Source of the DNA: Paenibacillus sp. 1_12
GTDB taxonomy: Bacteria; Bacillota; Bacilli; Paenibacillales; NBRC-103111
DNA length: 64,000 bases
Direction: 5' to 3'
NCBI RefSeq assembly: GCF_900114475.1
Contig: NZ_FOTE01000009.1
Coordinates: forward strand, 238,506-302,505
This document shows, one piece after another, positions 18,745-28,061 of the stretch. Below the pieces are notes generated by a model, which was not told where the DNA came from, did not search any database, and saw only the letters and a program-made list of their open reading frames with translations. How positions within the stretch are numbered: the stretch's first letter is position 1; every line of letters begins with the position of its first letter. A program made the translations under genes and the position numbers.

Positions 18745-20082
18745 AGCAAACTCGTGAATAACCGCAGCAACCATCTTTATACCATAAATATAGTCACTGA
18801 CCAAAATATTTTCATTAGGAGCATGCTTCCTGGAATCTCCATTTCCCACTCCAAAGCCAATCGTCGGAATACCAAACTGCTGACAAAGCTGGTACATCGG
18901 TCCTGAACCGGGATTCATCAAAACCTTCTGGGGCGCTTTACCGCTTACTTTCTCCGCTGCCTGCATCACTTTCTGAACAAGCGGATGGGTGGGATCGGTT
19001 TTGGCCGCTCGTGTTCCTTTTCTGGCAATAATCTCAATGTCCTCAAAGCCGTGACAGTCCAAATGCTCTCTTAGCAGCTGCACAATCTCCTCGGGATCTT
19101 GATCAGGAACAAGACGAAAATCAAGCTTGGCCCTCGCCTCTGAAGGTAGAACCGTTTTGGAGCCTTCCCCTGAATACCCGGAGTATATCCCGCAAATGTT
19201 GCATGTGGGCTGAAAAATCAGCTTTTCCTTCAAGGACTTGCCGGTTAGATTCAATAAAAATTGATCGATTCCGTATCTTTGCAGCGTTTCCTCCTCGGGA
19301 TAATCCATCGTTTCGAGAATTTCACTCTCTGCCTCCGACATCGGCAATACCCGATCATAAAACTTATCTATCTGTATTTGTTCTTCCTGATTTTTTAAGG
19401 TACTGAGCGCCCATACCAATCGCCATGCAGGATTCACGACTACTGCGGCATTCAGGGAGTGCATATCCGAGCTAGCGCCTTTTACGACCAATTCAATATA
19501 AAGAATACCCTTGGTCCCCAATTTGAGTTCAATGCTTTTATCTGCATAAATGATCCCATTTTCCCAAATGCACAAATCAGCTTTCACTTTATTCGGATGA
19601 TTCTCTATAAAATCAGGTAAATTGAGGCTGCCCTTCTCTTCCTCCCCTTCCACAATAAATTTGATATTAATGGGAAGTTCACCGTACACTTGCTGATAGG
19701 CATGAATAGCACAAATACGTGCCATAAGCGCACCCTTATTATCAGCGGAGCCTCTGGCCGTCAGCACATCACCCTGAATGTCAGCCGCAAAAGGATCACA
19801 CCGCCACAATTCAATCGGATCCTCAGGCTGGACATCATAATGGTTATAAAATGAAATCGTTTTCTTGTTACCGGAAAAAAAATGCCCATACACAACCGGG
19901 TGACCTTTGGTTTCAATAATTTCAGTGGAACCGCCCATTTGCTGCAAGTAGTCCTCTACCATCCGAGACGCTTCCTCAATCCCTCTATTCTGGGTCGAGA
20001 CACTCGGAATCTTACATAAATCCTGCAGCCATTTCACGTACATGTCTTGATGTTGTTCGATATAGCGATATACAAGCTCCAT
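18742..20082 (-). CDS. M20 family dipeptidase
   Basis: A 446-residue M20A zinc peptidase of the DapE/ArgE/CPG2 type. Metal-binding segments include YNHYDVQPEDP, ARGSADNKGALMAR, EGEEEKGS and GFGVGNGDSRKHAPNE (final His ligand). The dimerisation domain lies in the centre. It leads the transporter operon, while another M20 amidohydrolase ends it, so imported peptides are probably cleaved by both. Its stop codon lies in the arm of the inverted-repeat element at 18639-18744. Confidence 0.9.
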   Translation of the reverse strand: MELVYRYIEQHQDMYVKWLQDLCKIPSVSTQNRGIEEASRMVEDYLQQMGGSTEIIETKGHPVVYGHFFSGNKKTISFYNHYDVQPEDPIELWRCDPFAADIQGDVLTARGSADNKGALMARICAIHAYQQVYGELPINIKFIVEGEEEKGSLNLPDFIENHPNKVKADLCIWENGIIYADKSIELKLGTKGILYIELVVKGASSDMHSLNAAVVVNPAWRLVWALSTLKNQEEQIQIDKFYDRVLPMSEAESEILETMDYPEEETLQRYGIDQFLLNLTGKSLKEKLIFQPTCNICGIYSGYSGEGSKTVLPSEARAKLDFRLVPDQDPEEIVQLLREHLDCHGFEDIEIIARKGTRAAKTDPTHPLVQKVMQAAEKVSGKAPQKVLMNPGSGPMYQLCQQFGIPTIGFGVGNGDSRKHAPNENILVSDYIYGIKMVAAVIHEFA

Positions 20083-20253
20083 AGGGTGTCCTCATCTCCG
20101 TATTTCTTGGAAGAAGCATATACGCGCAGTCTGCTTAACGTGATCCCCCTCCATGTAATGATTCGTAACATGATATTTGTACCCTAGTATAACACCCCAC
20201 TTTTTGAATGTATAATTTATAATTTTATCAATAATCGATAAAAATTTTTTTAA

Positions 20254-20769
20254 TTATTTACTTTTGCTTGCTTTATCGCACGAATAAATGTAGTGATTCT
20301 TATTGAATATAACAGCCTCTTCTTCCTTGCTAAAACCAATCTTCTCTGCCACACGTATAGATGCCATGTTTCTTGGGTCTATAATGCTAACTAATTTACT
20401 CAAGCCTACTTGATAAAATCCATACTCCTTGCAAGCTAAGGCTGCCTCCGATGCATAGCCTTTGGACCAATGCTGTTTACTAATGTGGTACCCGACCTCA
20501 ATTTCTGTTTTGCCGTTTATTTGCTGTTTAATCAGACCACAATCGCCAATACATACATGGGTATCCTTCAAACAGACAGCCCAAAGCCCAAATCCATCCT
20601 TATCGTACCTTGCTATATTTCTTTGAATCCATTGTTCTGTTTGCTGGAAACTGAAAGGAGATGGATAAAATTGCATCGTTTCCGGATCGGAAAAAAGGTG
20701 ATACAAAGCATCGATATCCTCATTGATATAGTGTCTTAAATACAGTCTGGGCGTTTCAAGTATCATCAT
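20254..20769 (-). CDS. GNAT N-acetyltransferase (RimJ/RimL type)
   Basis: A 171-residue protein with the RimJ/RimL pattern: LETPRLYLRHYINEDIDALY, then VGYHISKQHWSKGYASEAALACKEYGF and IDPRNMASIRVAEKIGF, which bind acetyl-CoA. GGAGAAAG lies before the ATG. It is a single gene whose substrate may be a ribosomal protein N-terminus or a small amine. Confidence 0.88.
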   Translation of the reverse strand: MMILETPRLYLRHYINEDIDALYHLFSDPETMQFYPSPFSFQQTEQWIQRNIARYDKDGFGLWAVCLKDTHVCIGDCGLIKQQINGKTEIEVGYHISKQHWSKGYASEAALACKEYGFYQVGLSKLVSIIDPRNMASIRVAEKIGFSKEEEAVIFNKNHYIYSCDKASKSK

Positions 20770-20861
20770 TTGGCTTTCTCCTCAATATAGGAATAGTTTA
20801 CTGCTGTTTATTGTTCATTGTCTAAATCTTCAGCTTCCGATTAACTTGCACTTGAACAGAA

Positions 20862-20885
20862 AAAAACCGCAGTTATTGCGGCAGC
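20862..20885 (-). terminator. Terminator of the small lipoprotein gene
   Basis: CCGCA/TGCGG stem (20867-20871 with 20877-20881), extended by weak pairs, followed by seven T on the minus strand. It lies 86 bp after the lipoprotein stop. Confidence 0.65.
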
Positions 20886-20966
20886 CTTTACATGGATAGC
20901 GTCCTCACCATTGTCGATATTCTCCTCTTCGGAGCTTAATTGGGGTCAGCCCCCGCTTCATACAAC

Positions 20967-21410
20967 TTACTCTTTTACTTCAACTGCTGCAGCATAGCTT
21001 CCGCGATCATCACCAGACCATTTGCCCCCCACAGTAAGTACGTATATGCCCGGCTTAGATGGAAGACGGATCATGTTTTTCTCTTTAAGTAAGGGTGTGT
21101 AGTTTTGGTTTTCCCAAAGCCCGCCCCATATTTCCTTTGGTTCTTCACCTTTAAAGGTCAAAGTTAATTCTGCATTTGGTTTTACGACATAAATGGCTGC
21201 GTTTTTTACCAAGTTATCTGGACTTGGGGCGTCTGCAATAGCTTGATGCCACTGGTAGGAGCCTTTAATAAACAGAATCTCTTTCTTTTCTACAAATCCC
21301 ACAGCGTTAGGCGGTTCTGACTCGTTAACAGATGGTGTATTCCCGCATCCTGCCATCAAATATATCAAGATCAGGAGAAGTAACCATGACGAACCCTTTA
21401 TTTTTTTCAT
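20967..21410 (-). CDS. Small secreted lipoprotein of unknown function
   Basis: About 147 residues from the ATG at 21410, which has GGAGGG upstream; a longer in-frame start at 21440 adds ten residues before the signal peptide. The signal peptide KKIKGSSWLLLLILIYLMAGC ends in a lipobox with Cys about residue 22. The mature part is beta-rich (LTLTFKGEEPKEIWGGLW, GIYVLTVGGKW) and may form an Ig-like or carbohydrate-binding fold. Family not recognised. Confidence 0.7.
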   Translation of the reverse strand: MKKIKGSSWLLLLILIYLMAGCGNTPSVNESEPPNAVGFVEKKEILFIKGSYQWHQAIADAPSPDNLVKNAAIYVVKPNAELTLTFKGEEPKEIWGGLWENQNYTPLLKEKNMIRLPSKPGIYVLTVGGKWSGDDRGSYAAAVEVKE

Positions 21411-21514
21411 TAGAAACCACCCTCCTATAGATGGACCCATAACCCGCAGAACTCAAAATATATACGGATTTTCATAAAGGAATGTTGCGGATACCTGTCT
21501 GGCTATAAGGCAAC

Positions 21515-22390
21515 CTATGAGCTCGATTTCAGCATTTCAATAAAGTCCAGTAACGAGTGTGACATCCATTTTTTGGGGTGAATGATCATTTGTAGGTCCA
21601 ATCGAATGTCGGGATGCGCAAATGGAAGGACTACTAGCTCGCCTCTTTGTATCTCGTCTTCAGCTGCCATTCTCGGCAAAAGAGAAATCCCTGAACCGAC
21701 CCTAACACATCTTTTAATAGCTTCGGGGTTACCTAATTCCAAGCCGATATGATACGATACCCCTTCTGCTCTCAGTACCTTTTCCAGCATTATTCGGTAG
21801 TTACAGCTATCCTCTGCCATAATCCATTCAACGCCATTTAGATGTTCGAACTCTATTTGATCGTGTATGGTTAAGGAGTGATTCGGATTGGCGATGAGCA
21901 CCAGAGGTTCTTCTCTTAAATGCATCCAGCTTAGAGTTGGGTCCGAGGGTTTATTTTGCAGGATGAGCCCCATATCGATTTCGCCTTCTCTGACTTTGTT
22001 GACAATGAGTGCTTCACGATCAGGTTGAAGCCGGATAGCAAGATCGGGATATTGGTGCCGAATTTGCTGAATCCAGGGTGGAAGAAAGTATGAAGCTAAG
22101 GAATCAATCGTCCCAATGGAAAGGGTTCCTCCCCCTTGTTTGGTCAGCTTTTCCTTAGACTGCTGATAAAGATCAAGCATCTGTATCGTAATCTTCAGCA
22201 GCTCGTCTCCAGCCGAAGTAAGGCGCAGTCCTCTGCCATATCGTTCAAACAGCTTTACGCTATAGGCCTTCTCCAATTTCTGAATCTGCATGGTCACACT
22301 GGACTGTGCATACCCGAGCTCCTCAGCTGCCCGTGTAAAGCTTTGTCGTACAGCGACTTCTCTGAATGTTTGGAAATAGATAAGCTCCAT
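21515..22390 (-). CDS. LysR-family transcriptional regulator
   Basis: About 291 residues. The start at 22390 (MELIYFQTFREV) is chosen for the upstream GGAGGTC and because LysR proteins begin there; a start at 22429 would run through a palindromic operator. The helix-turn-helix contains QSFTRAAEELGYAQSSVTMQI. It is divergent from dapA with two palindromes between them, so it probably controls dapA and itself. Confidence 0.88.
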   Translation of the reverse strand: MELIYFQTFREVAVRQSFTRAAEELGYAQSSVTMQIQKLEKAYSVKLFERYGRGLRLTSAGDELLKITIQMLDLYQQSKEKLTKQGGGTLSIGTIDSLASYFLPPWIQQIRHQYPDLAIRLQPDREALIVNKVREGEIDMGLILQNKPSDPTLSWMHLREEPLVLIANPNHSLTIHDQIEFEHLNGVEWIMAEDSCNYRIMLEKVLRAEGVSYHIGLELGNPEAIKRCVRVGSGISLLPRMAAEDEIQRGELVVLPFAHPDIRLDLQMIIHPKKWMSHSLLDFIEMLKSSS

Positions 22391-22402
22391 CCTGACCTCC
22401 AC

Positions 22403-22450
22403 ATCAATATTATTGATACTCTCCATCACTTATTATAGATAACTGTGATG
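22403..22450. promoter_or_regulatory. Two palindromes in the LysR/dapA divergent region
   Basis: A perfect 7-1-7 palindrome, ATCAATA T TATTGAT, lies at 22403-22417. A second inverted repeat, CATCAC (22424-22429) and GTGATG (22445-22450) with a 15-base gap, has the dyad spacing of LysR boxes. Both lie within 60 bp upstream of the LysR start. Confidence 0.55.
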
Positions 22451-22501
22451 TAATAATCCATGTTAAAGTAAAGTTACTAAAGCAGTATGGGAGGAAAAAG
22501 T

Positions 22502-23389
22502 ATGCTGAATGAACAGGATTTAAAGGGCATATATGTACCAGTTGTGACCCCCTTCGCTCCAAATGAAGAATTGGATCTGGATGCGTATCAGAACTATATA
22601 GGGAAGCTGCTGGCCAAGGATATTCAAGGACTGGTCATTAATGGGACTACGGGTGAGGCTCCGACAGTTTCCTGGGAAGAGGTGGTAGAGCTCGTACAGA
22701 CGACAAAAGCAAGCATGCAGCAGAGACGAATCCCCGTTATCATAGGCACAGGAACGAATAGCACTGTTTCTACAGTAAAACGGACAGAAATGGCTGGACA
22801 AATCGGCGCGGATGCGGCTCTTGTAGTAACGCCCTACTATAGTCGACCATCGCAGGAGGGCATTCTTGAACATTATCGGCGTGCAGCACAGATTGGAATT
22901 CCGATTATAGCCTACGAGGTCCCTTCTCGCACGGGGGTCCGCTTAAGCTCGGATATGATAAGAAGAATTATGGATCTGGACGGGGTTATTGGTTTAAAAG
23001 ATAGCTCAGGTGGCTTGGAGCTTATCTCCGAATTGACACGACACGATACAAAACCTATTCTTTGCGGGGATGACATTTATTTTCAAGCCATGTTAAGCCA
23101 AGGGGCCTGCGGTGGGATGCTGGCATCAGCTAATGTCATTCCAGAAGCTTTACTCGATGTTTTTCGACTTACCTGTAATGGTGCCTTTATTCAAGCTAAG
23201 CAGGCATTCGATCTGCTGGTTCCATTAATTCAAAAGCTTTTCCAGGAATCCAATCCTGCCCCTCTCAAATGGTTGCTTGCCCGGCAAGGTAAGATCTCGT
23301 CCGACACCCTGCGTTTACCGATGGGGCCGATTACCGCACCCTTACAGCTGGAATTGGATCAGCTATTTAACTCATCGAACTATTCATAA
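22502..23389 (+). CDS. dapA: 4-hydroxy-tetrahydrodipicolinate synthase family protein
   Basis: About 295 residues from the ATG at 22502, which has GGGAGG upstream. The (beta/alpha)8 fold motifs are GTTGEAPT, TPYYSRPSQEG (catalytic Tyr) and GLKDSSGG (Schiff-base Lys). The VPSRTGVRL segment is typical of DapA. The reaction would be condensation of pyruvate with aspartate semialdehyde for lysine and peptidoglycan synthesis. It is a lone gene beside a divergent LysR regulator rather than in an asd-dap operon, so a second, catabolic member of the family (another pyruvate aldolase) is possible. Confidence 0.82.
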   Translation: MLNEQDLKGIYVPVVTPFAPNEELDLDAYQNYIGKLLAKDIQGLVINGTTGEAPTVSWEEVVELVQTTKASMQQRRIPVIIGTGTNSTVSTVKRTEMAGQIGADAALVVTPYYSRPSQEGILEHYRRAAQIGIPIIAYEVPSRTGVRLSSDMIRRIMDLDGVIGLKDSSGGLELISELTRHDTKPILCGDDIYFQAMLSQGACGGMLASANVIPEALLDVFRLTCNGAFIQAKQAFDLLVPLIQKLFQESNPAPLKWLLARQGKISSDTLRLPMGPITAPLQLELDQLFNSSNYS

Positions 23390-23442
23390 GGTTAACGATT
23401 GTGAAACTTTACTACGTGCTCCATTCTTCTCACGTCACCATT

Positions 23443-23466
23443 ATAAGCTGCCTCTCGGCAGCTTAT
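23443..23466. terminator. Terminator between convergent dapA and GNAT genes
   Basis: ATAAGCTGCC (23443-23452) pairs with GGCAGCTTAT (23457-23466) around a 4-base loop. The T-run is weak, but the position between convergent genes fits a terminator. Confidence 0.65.
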
Positions 23467-23519
23467 TTATAAATGATATTCCAGATCGCCGCATTTGATA
23501 TTCATTCATGGGCAACACA

Positions 23520-23972
23520 TCACAAGTCTTGGGATAATCGCACCATATCTACGCAGGGTATACCGTTTTCAATAATTTCTTCTGCATAGTGTCTGACAAA
23601 AAAATCCCTATCTATCCCAACCATCCTAAACCCGCATTTTTGATATAGAGCGAGCTGTCCGATCCCTGAGTTGCCCGTGCCGACCTCGATGGTTTTGTAA
23701 CTCTGGAACTTCGCGTTGTTAATAGCGTGGTGGACTAACTGCTTACCTATCCCTTTGCCTTGGTGATTCTCGTGGACAGCTATATTCACCAACTCCACGG
23801 TCTCAGGTCTTGTAGGCAATAACACATAAACGGCAATAATAGCTTCGCTCTGCTCTACTACATAACATTGCCCTCGTTGGAGATATTCTTTAACTATTTG
23901 TTCAGAGGGATCTGCTAATAGTAACAGTTCCATCGGGGGCGATTCATTAGATCGTAACTTGCGGATTTCCAT
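23520..23972 (-). CDS. GNAT N-acetyltransferase
   Basis: A 150-residue GNAT protein. The acetyl-CoA site is VNIAVHENHQGKGIGKQLV, and LALYQKCGFRMVGIDRDFFV follows. The end resembles YvbK/PseH-like acetyltransferases. GGAG precedes the ATG. The substrate is unknown. Confidence 0.86.
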   Translation of the reverse strand: MEIRKLRSNESPPMELLLLADPSEQIVKEYLQRGQCYVVEQSEAIIAVYVLLPTRPETVELVNIAVHENHQGKGIGKQLVHHAINNAKFQSYKTIEVGTGNSGIGQLALYQKCGFRMVGIDRDFFVRHYAEEIIENGIPCVDMVRLSQDL

Positions 23973-24239
23973 GGTTATACTCCTTTACAAATGATTGAGT
24001 ACAATATGCTTTAATGCTATACCATCCATCATCATAAGGCAATCAGAGTCAATAAACGTTAACCTGCACAAACCAATCATCCGTCCACAACCGCTTAAAG
24101 TGGTTGGAAGCCTTCACCTGCGTCTGCTCCACCAGCTGTCATCACGAATGACCCTGATACATGTAGAGCAGGTCAAACCCTGAGGTTCGACTGCTCTTGA
24201 AATTTATTATAGCTGCCCACACACAGACAGGCTAGAAAA

Positions 24240-25547
24240 CTAATTGATCTCATCAATTCCCATTGTTCTACCTTCAAGGCGTGAACGTTCTGCAGCAAAG
24301 CCAATCTGGTGTCCGTAAATGGATTTCTCAAGAGAAGTAGAAGAAAGGGACGGTTCTTCTCCGCGCATTATTCTCACAAAATCAGCAACAAGCAGCAAAT
24401 CTCCGCCACCGTGACTGTCATCAGTAACATCAACCGTTATCCGCTTTTCCGAGTACTCGTGGCCTTTCCGCGGATCGGGATGTCTGATCACAAAGCTGCC
24501 GTCTTCCAAGATACCTGTTATTTCCCCTTTCGTACCGACAATGTGAATAGTACGGCATGGCCTCGAAGTCGCCCCAACCATATTATGGGTCGCCGTACAG
24601 CCATTGTTGAATTCGATGATGACGGACTGATGATCCACCACATCATTATCGCAATGCCATACGCATCGACCATACGGACTGTCTGAACGAAGCGCCTCGA
24701 TTTTTTGATTCGTGTTTTGCTCCATGCCCAGATGTGAATTGTCCCATACATAGAAGCCCCAGCGTCCCTGCTCAATGTAATGCTTTCGTGCGGAGTAAGC
24801 GCAGTTCTCCTCTATTTGACAATCCACCATACATCGTTTTCCTGCACCTAGCGGTGCATTTTCCGGCTTAAATTGCATTAAACTGCCAAAGCTGCTCACT
24901 TTTTTCGGTTGATTCCCTACCATCCAGGTTACAATATCCAAGTCATGACAGCATTTGGCCATCAGCATCGATGATTTACACTTCTCTTCAGAATTCCATT
25001 TCCCCCGAATGAAGGATACCGCCATATGATGATAGCTTACATGTTCAGTGGTTTGAATGTTGACAATGTCCCCGATATCGCCGGACGCAACTACTTCGCG
25101 AATCGCTTTGTAGAACGGTGCATAACGCAGCACATGACAAACCATCACGGTTCTCTTATACTCTCTAGCGGTTTGATACAGCTTCAGCATGTTTTCTTCC
25201 GACGTTGCAATCGGTTTTTCAAGAAGGACATCATAACCCACTTGTAGAAGGGGGATTGTCGTTTCTACATGCAGATCATCCATAGTCCCGTTAATGACGG
25301 CATCCGCAATTTTGGGTGCTTTTGCAAGCTGTTCTACGGTTTCGAAGCAGCAGTTGTCATCCAAATCAAACTGTTCGGCTGTCAGCTTCCTGCGAATGGG
25401 GTTCGGCTCCACCACACCTACGATTTGAAGCTGGTCTGGATGCTTTTCGGCATAAGAAGCATAAAGCAAGCTGCGGTGCCCCGCTCCTACGATGACAACC
25501 GTGACCGGCTTGTTGCTCTCTATTTCTTCGATATGACTAATATTCAT
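24240..25547 (-). CDS. Gfo/Idh/MocA family oxidoreductase
   Basis: A 435-residue NAD(P)-dependent dehydrogenase. The Rossmann motif is VVIVGAGHRSLLYA, followed by the family EKP motif (VLLEKPIATSEE). The C-terminal domain carries KCCHDLDIVTWMVG, with the His/Asp expected at the active site. It is the last gene of the LplABC-type sugar transport cluster, 32 bp after the binding protein. It probably oxidises the imported sugar or a glycoside derivative. 23973-24239 has only a weak hairpin (AGAGCAG/CTGCTCT at 24166-24198). Confidence 0.88.
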   Translation of the reverse strand: MNISHIEEIESNKPVTVVIVGAGHRSLLYASYAEKHPDQLQIVGVVEPNPIRRKLTAEQFDLDDNCCFETVEQLAKAPKIADAVINGTMDDLHVETTIPLLQVGYDVLLEKPIATSEENMLKLYQTAREYKRTVMVCHVLRYAPFYKAIREVVASGDIGDIVNIQTTEHVSYHHMAVSFIRGKWNSEEKCKSSMLMAKCCHDLDIVTWMVGNQPKKVSSFGSLMQFKPENAPLGAGKRCMVDCQIEENCAYSARKHYIEQGRWGFYVWDNSHLGMEQNTNQKIEALRSDSPYGRCVWHCDNDVVDHQSVIIEFNNGCTATHNMVGATSRPCRTIHIVGTKGEITGILEDGSFVIRHPDPRKGHEYSEKRITVDVTDDSHGGGDLLLVADFVRIMRGEEPSLSSTSLEKSIYGHQIGFAAERSRLEGRTMGIDEIN

Positions 25548-25579
25548 CGTTGTAATTCCCCCTCGCTGCTCTATCCGGC

Positions 25580-27127
25580 TTATTTTTTATTTACCGAGTT
25601 GTACCAATCCGTAGCATCTTTAATGATTTGATCACCGCCCCGTTTTTTCCAATCTTCCACGAACTTGTCAAAGCTGTCGATTGGGTCCTTGCCGGTAATA
25701 ATTTTGGCTGCTGTCTCCATCCACAAACCGTTTTTGCCTAGTTCTGGCTTCGTCTGCATAGTCGGCGATAACTCCATGCCAAGACCGTCATTTTTACGGC
25801 CTTCACTATTGGCCACTTTGAGCGCATTTAAGATTAAATCGGAGTCCTTGCGGCCCTTCATAAACTCCTCGTTGGCTAAATAGGAAGGTCCGACAAACCG
25901 CATAAACATTAAATGCATGTTTTCTTTGTTGATATCATCCACGGTTGTTGCGTATTTATATTTGATTTTTCCGTTTTCAACTGTGTAATCTTCACCTTCC
26001 AGACCGTAATCAAGGAACTTTTGAGCTTCATCGGAATAAAACCAATTTAAAAACTTAATCGCCTCTTCAGGATTTTTGTTTGATTTGGGTATCGACCATA
26101 CATTTCCAATAGCAGAGCCTAACCCCGAACCGCCTTTACCGTCTGGACCTGTAGGAGACGGAATATTGATGAGCTCGGCTTTCGGTTCGCTTTGTCTGAC
26201 TTCTGACTGCCATTTATCCGGGTAGCTTGGGTCATGGAGCCACATGCCAACTCTTGCTGCACCTTTAATTTTTGCATCCCAGTCTTTGCCCTGCTGTACA
26301 AAAATCTCATTATCCATCAGCTGTTCTTTGTACATCATGCGATGAAGCTCAAGCGCCTGTTTCATTTGAGGCCGTATAAAGTTGGGTACCAACTGATTAT
26401 TCTCGTATTTCCATCCGTCGGGAATCACGTCATACGCTCCAAAAAATACATCGGAGAAAGCGAAATTTTGCCGACCCGAGAAAGGAATTTCATCAGGCTT
26501 GCCGTTTCCATTCGGGTCCTTTTCTTTGAAAGCTTTCAGCATCGCTACGTATTCGTCGATCGTTTTGGGGACTGCTATATTCAATTTCTCGAGCCAATCT
26601 TTACGCACGTATACGACGGAATTCCGTACATAGTTTTCGCTTGGAATTGCATATATTTTACCATTTTTGCTAATTGCGGAAGAATCCCAGGATTCCTTAG
26701 GTATTCTCTTTAACAAATTAGGGCCGAATTTTTGAAGCAAATCGTTCAGCTCATAAAATGCTCCATTGTTTACGGCAGGCGCCACTTCTGGAGTGTTAAT
26801 CCCGTTATGCTGGAGAATATCCGGGAGATCCCCGCCGGCTAGCAGCAGCGTAAGCTTTTGATTAAATTCCCGGTGTGGAATGAGCTCTAATTTCAAATCC
26901 GTCTTGGATAGTTCACGGAGCTTCTTTACATACTTGTCTTCATTAATGTTAGATGACCCTTCCACATAGGGAATCCCTCTTGTGCCAAGCGCGACTTTGA
27001 TTGTTGGGTTCTTTGCAGGCTCTGCAGCTTTTCCGTTAGCGCCAGGCTCCGATTGATTGGAACAGCCGATGATCATACCGATGGCCGCAACCATACAAAT
27101 AGCCGTTTTCAGCTTTGTGTTCTTCAT
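25580..27127 (-). CDS. Extracellular solute-binding lipoprotein (LplA type)
   Basis: A 515-residue binding protein with a lipobox in VAAIGMIIGCSNQ (Cys about 22). The large LplA/YtcQ-type architecture carries the VYVRKDWLEKLN and DPNGNGKPDEIPFSG segments, the latter a calcium-binding-like DxNxNGxxDE loop. It precedes the dehydrogenase and follows two LplC/LplB permeases on the same strand. It is the recognition component of a sugar or oligosaccharide importer. Confidence 0.9.
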   Translation of the reverse strand: MKNTKLKTAICMVAAIGMIIGCSNQSEPGANGKAAEPAKNPTIKVALGTRGIPYVEGSSNINEDKYVKKLRELSKTDLKLELIPHREFNQKLTLLLAGGDLPDILQHNGINTPEVAPAVNNGAFYELNDLLQKFGPNLLKRIPKESWDSSAISKNGKIYAIPSENYVRNSVVYVRKDWLEKLNIAVPKTIDEYVAMLKAFKEKDPNGNGKPDEIPFSGRQNFAFSDVFFGAYDVIPDGWKYENNQLVPNFIRPQMKQALELHRMMYKEQLMDNEIFVQQGKDWDAKIKGAARVGMWLHDPSYPDKWQSEVRQSEPKAELINIPSPTGPDGKGGSGLGSAIGNVWSIPKSNKNPEEAIKFLNWFYSDEAQKFLDYGLEGEDYTVENGKIKYKYATTVDDINKENMHLMFMRFVGPSYLANEEFMKGRKDSDLILNALKVANSEGRKNDGLGMELSPTMQTKPELGKNGLWMETAAKIITGKDPIDSFDKFVEDWKKRGGDQIIKDATDWYNSVNKK

Positions 27128-27170
27128 TGTGCAATTCTCCTTTGTTTATAATAATGGAATACTATGTGAA

Positions 27171-28040
27171 TTACCCTTTGACGGATCCAAGCATTGCCCC
27201 TTTTATGAAATGCTTCTGGATCATCGGGTAAATCAACAACACAGGTACAGTGGCAACAATAATCGTCGCCATTTTGATCCCTTCCACCGATTGCATCATC
27301 ATCTGCACACTTTGCATAACATTGGCCGCATCGCTGTCGACTATGAGTTGGCGCAGCTTGACCTGCATCGGATAAAGACCCGGATCTCTTAAATACATCA
27401 TGGCGGAAAAATATCCGTTCCAATGGCCAACTGCATAAAACAGGCCAATCGTGGTCAGTGATGGCAGAGACAAAGGCAACACAATGCTCCAATATGTACG
27501 GTAATCGCTGCAGCCGTCGATTTTTGCAGCATCCGTTAATCCATCCGGAATTGTTTGAAAAAAAGATATCATGATGATCAAGTTAAATGCACCTATTAAA
27601 CCAGGAATGATTAGCGCCCATAACGTATTCAACATGCCCATATACTTGATTATCAAATAGGAAGGAATGAGCGGAGCTGGGAAGATCATCGCAAACAGGA
27701 CGATCAGAATAAAGAAAGAACGGCCCTTCAATTCTTTTTTTGCCAGGCCATAGGCCATCAAAGAAGTAAATAGGAGATTTAGCAGCGTTCCCAGTACCGT
27801 AATATAGACGGTAACGCCGAATGACTTCCACATGGCAGCATTGTTCAGAACGGCCCCATAGTTCGCCAATGTAAAATCTACGGGAAATACAGTAACCCTT
27901 CCTTGCAGAATAGCTGTTCCACCGCTGAAGGAACCTGCCAATATGTTGATGAATGGCAGCAGCATAACTATTCCAGCAAGTGTCAGAAACATATAATTAA
28001 ACGAAACAAACCACTTTCTCGGCGTATCCATCCGAAACAT
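27171..28040 (-). CDS. Carbohydrate ABC transporter permease (LplC/YtcP type)
   Basis: A 289-residue permease with six membrane segments. The EAA-loop is DAAKIDGCSDYRTYWSIVLPLSLP. The C-terminal end YPMIQKHFIKGAMLGSVKG is characteristic of the LplC group. GAGG lies before the ATG. It pairs with the LplB-type permease 21 bp upstream. No dedicated ATPase is in the cluster, as is usual where a shared MsmX-like ATPase is used. Confidence 0.91.
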   Translation of the reverse strand: MFRMDTPRKWFVSFNYMFLTLAGIVMLLPFINILAGSFSGGTAILQGRVTVFPVDFTLANYGAVLNNAAMWKSFGVTVYITVLGTLLNLLFTSLMAYGLAKKELKGRSFFILIVLFAMIFPAPLIPSYLIIKYMGMLNTLWALIIPGLIGAFNLIIMISFFQTIPDGLTDAAKIDGCSDYRTYWSIVLPLSLPSLTTIGLFYAVGHWNGYFSAMMYLRDPGLYPMQVKLRQLIVDSDAANVMQSVQMMMQSVEGIKMATIIVATVPVLLIYPMIQKHFIKGAMLGSVKG

Positions 28041-28061
28041 GTGTTATACCTCATTTCTTAA

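Noticed and set aside
24166..24198. AGAGCAG/CTGCTCT hairpin before the GNAT gene as a terminator or riboswitch
   Set aside because: It has no T-run and no known RNA motif; it stays unassigned.
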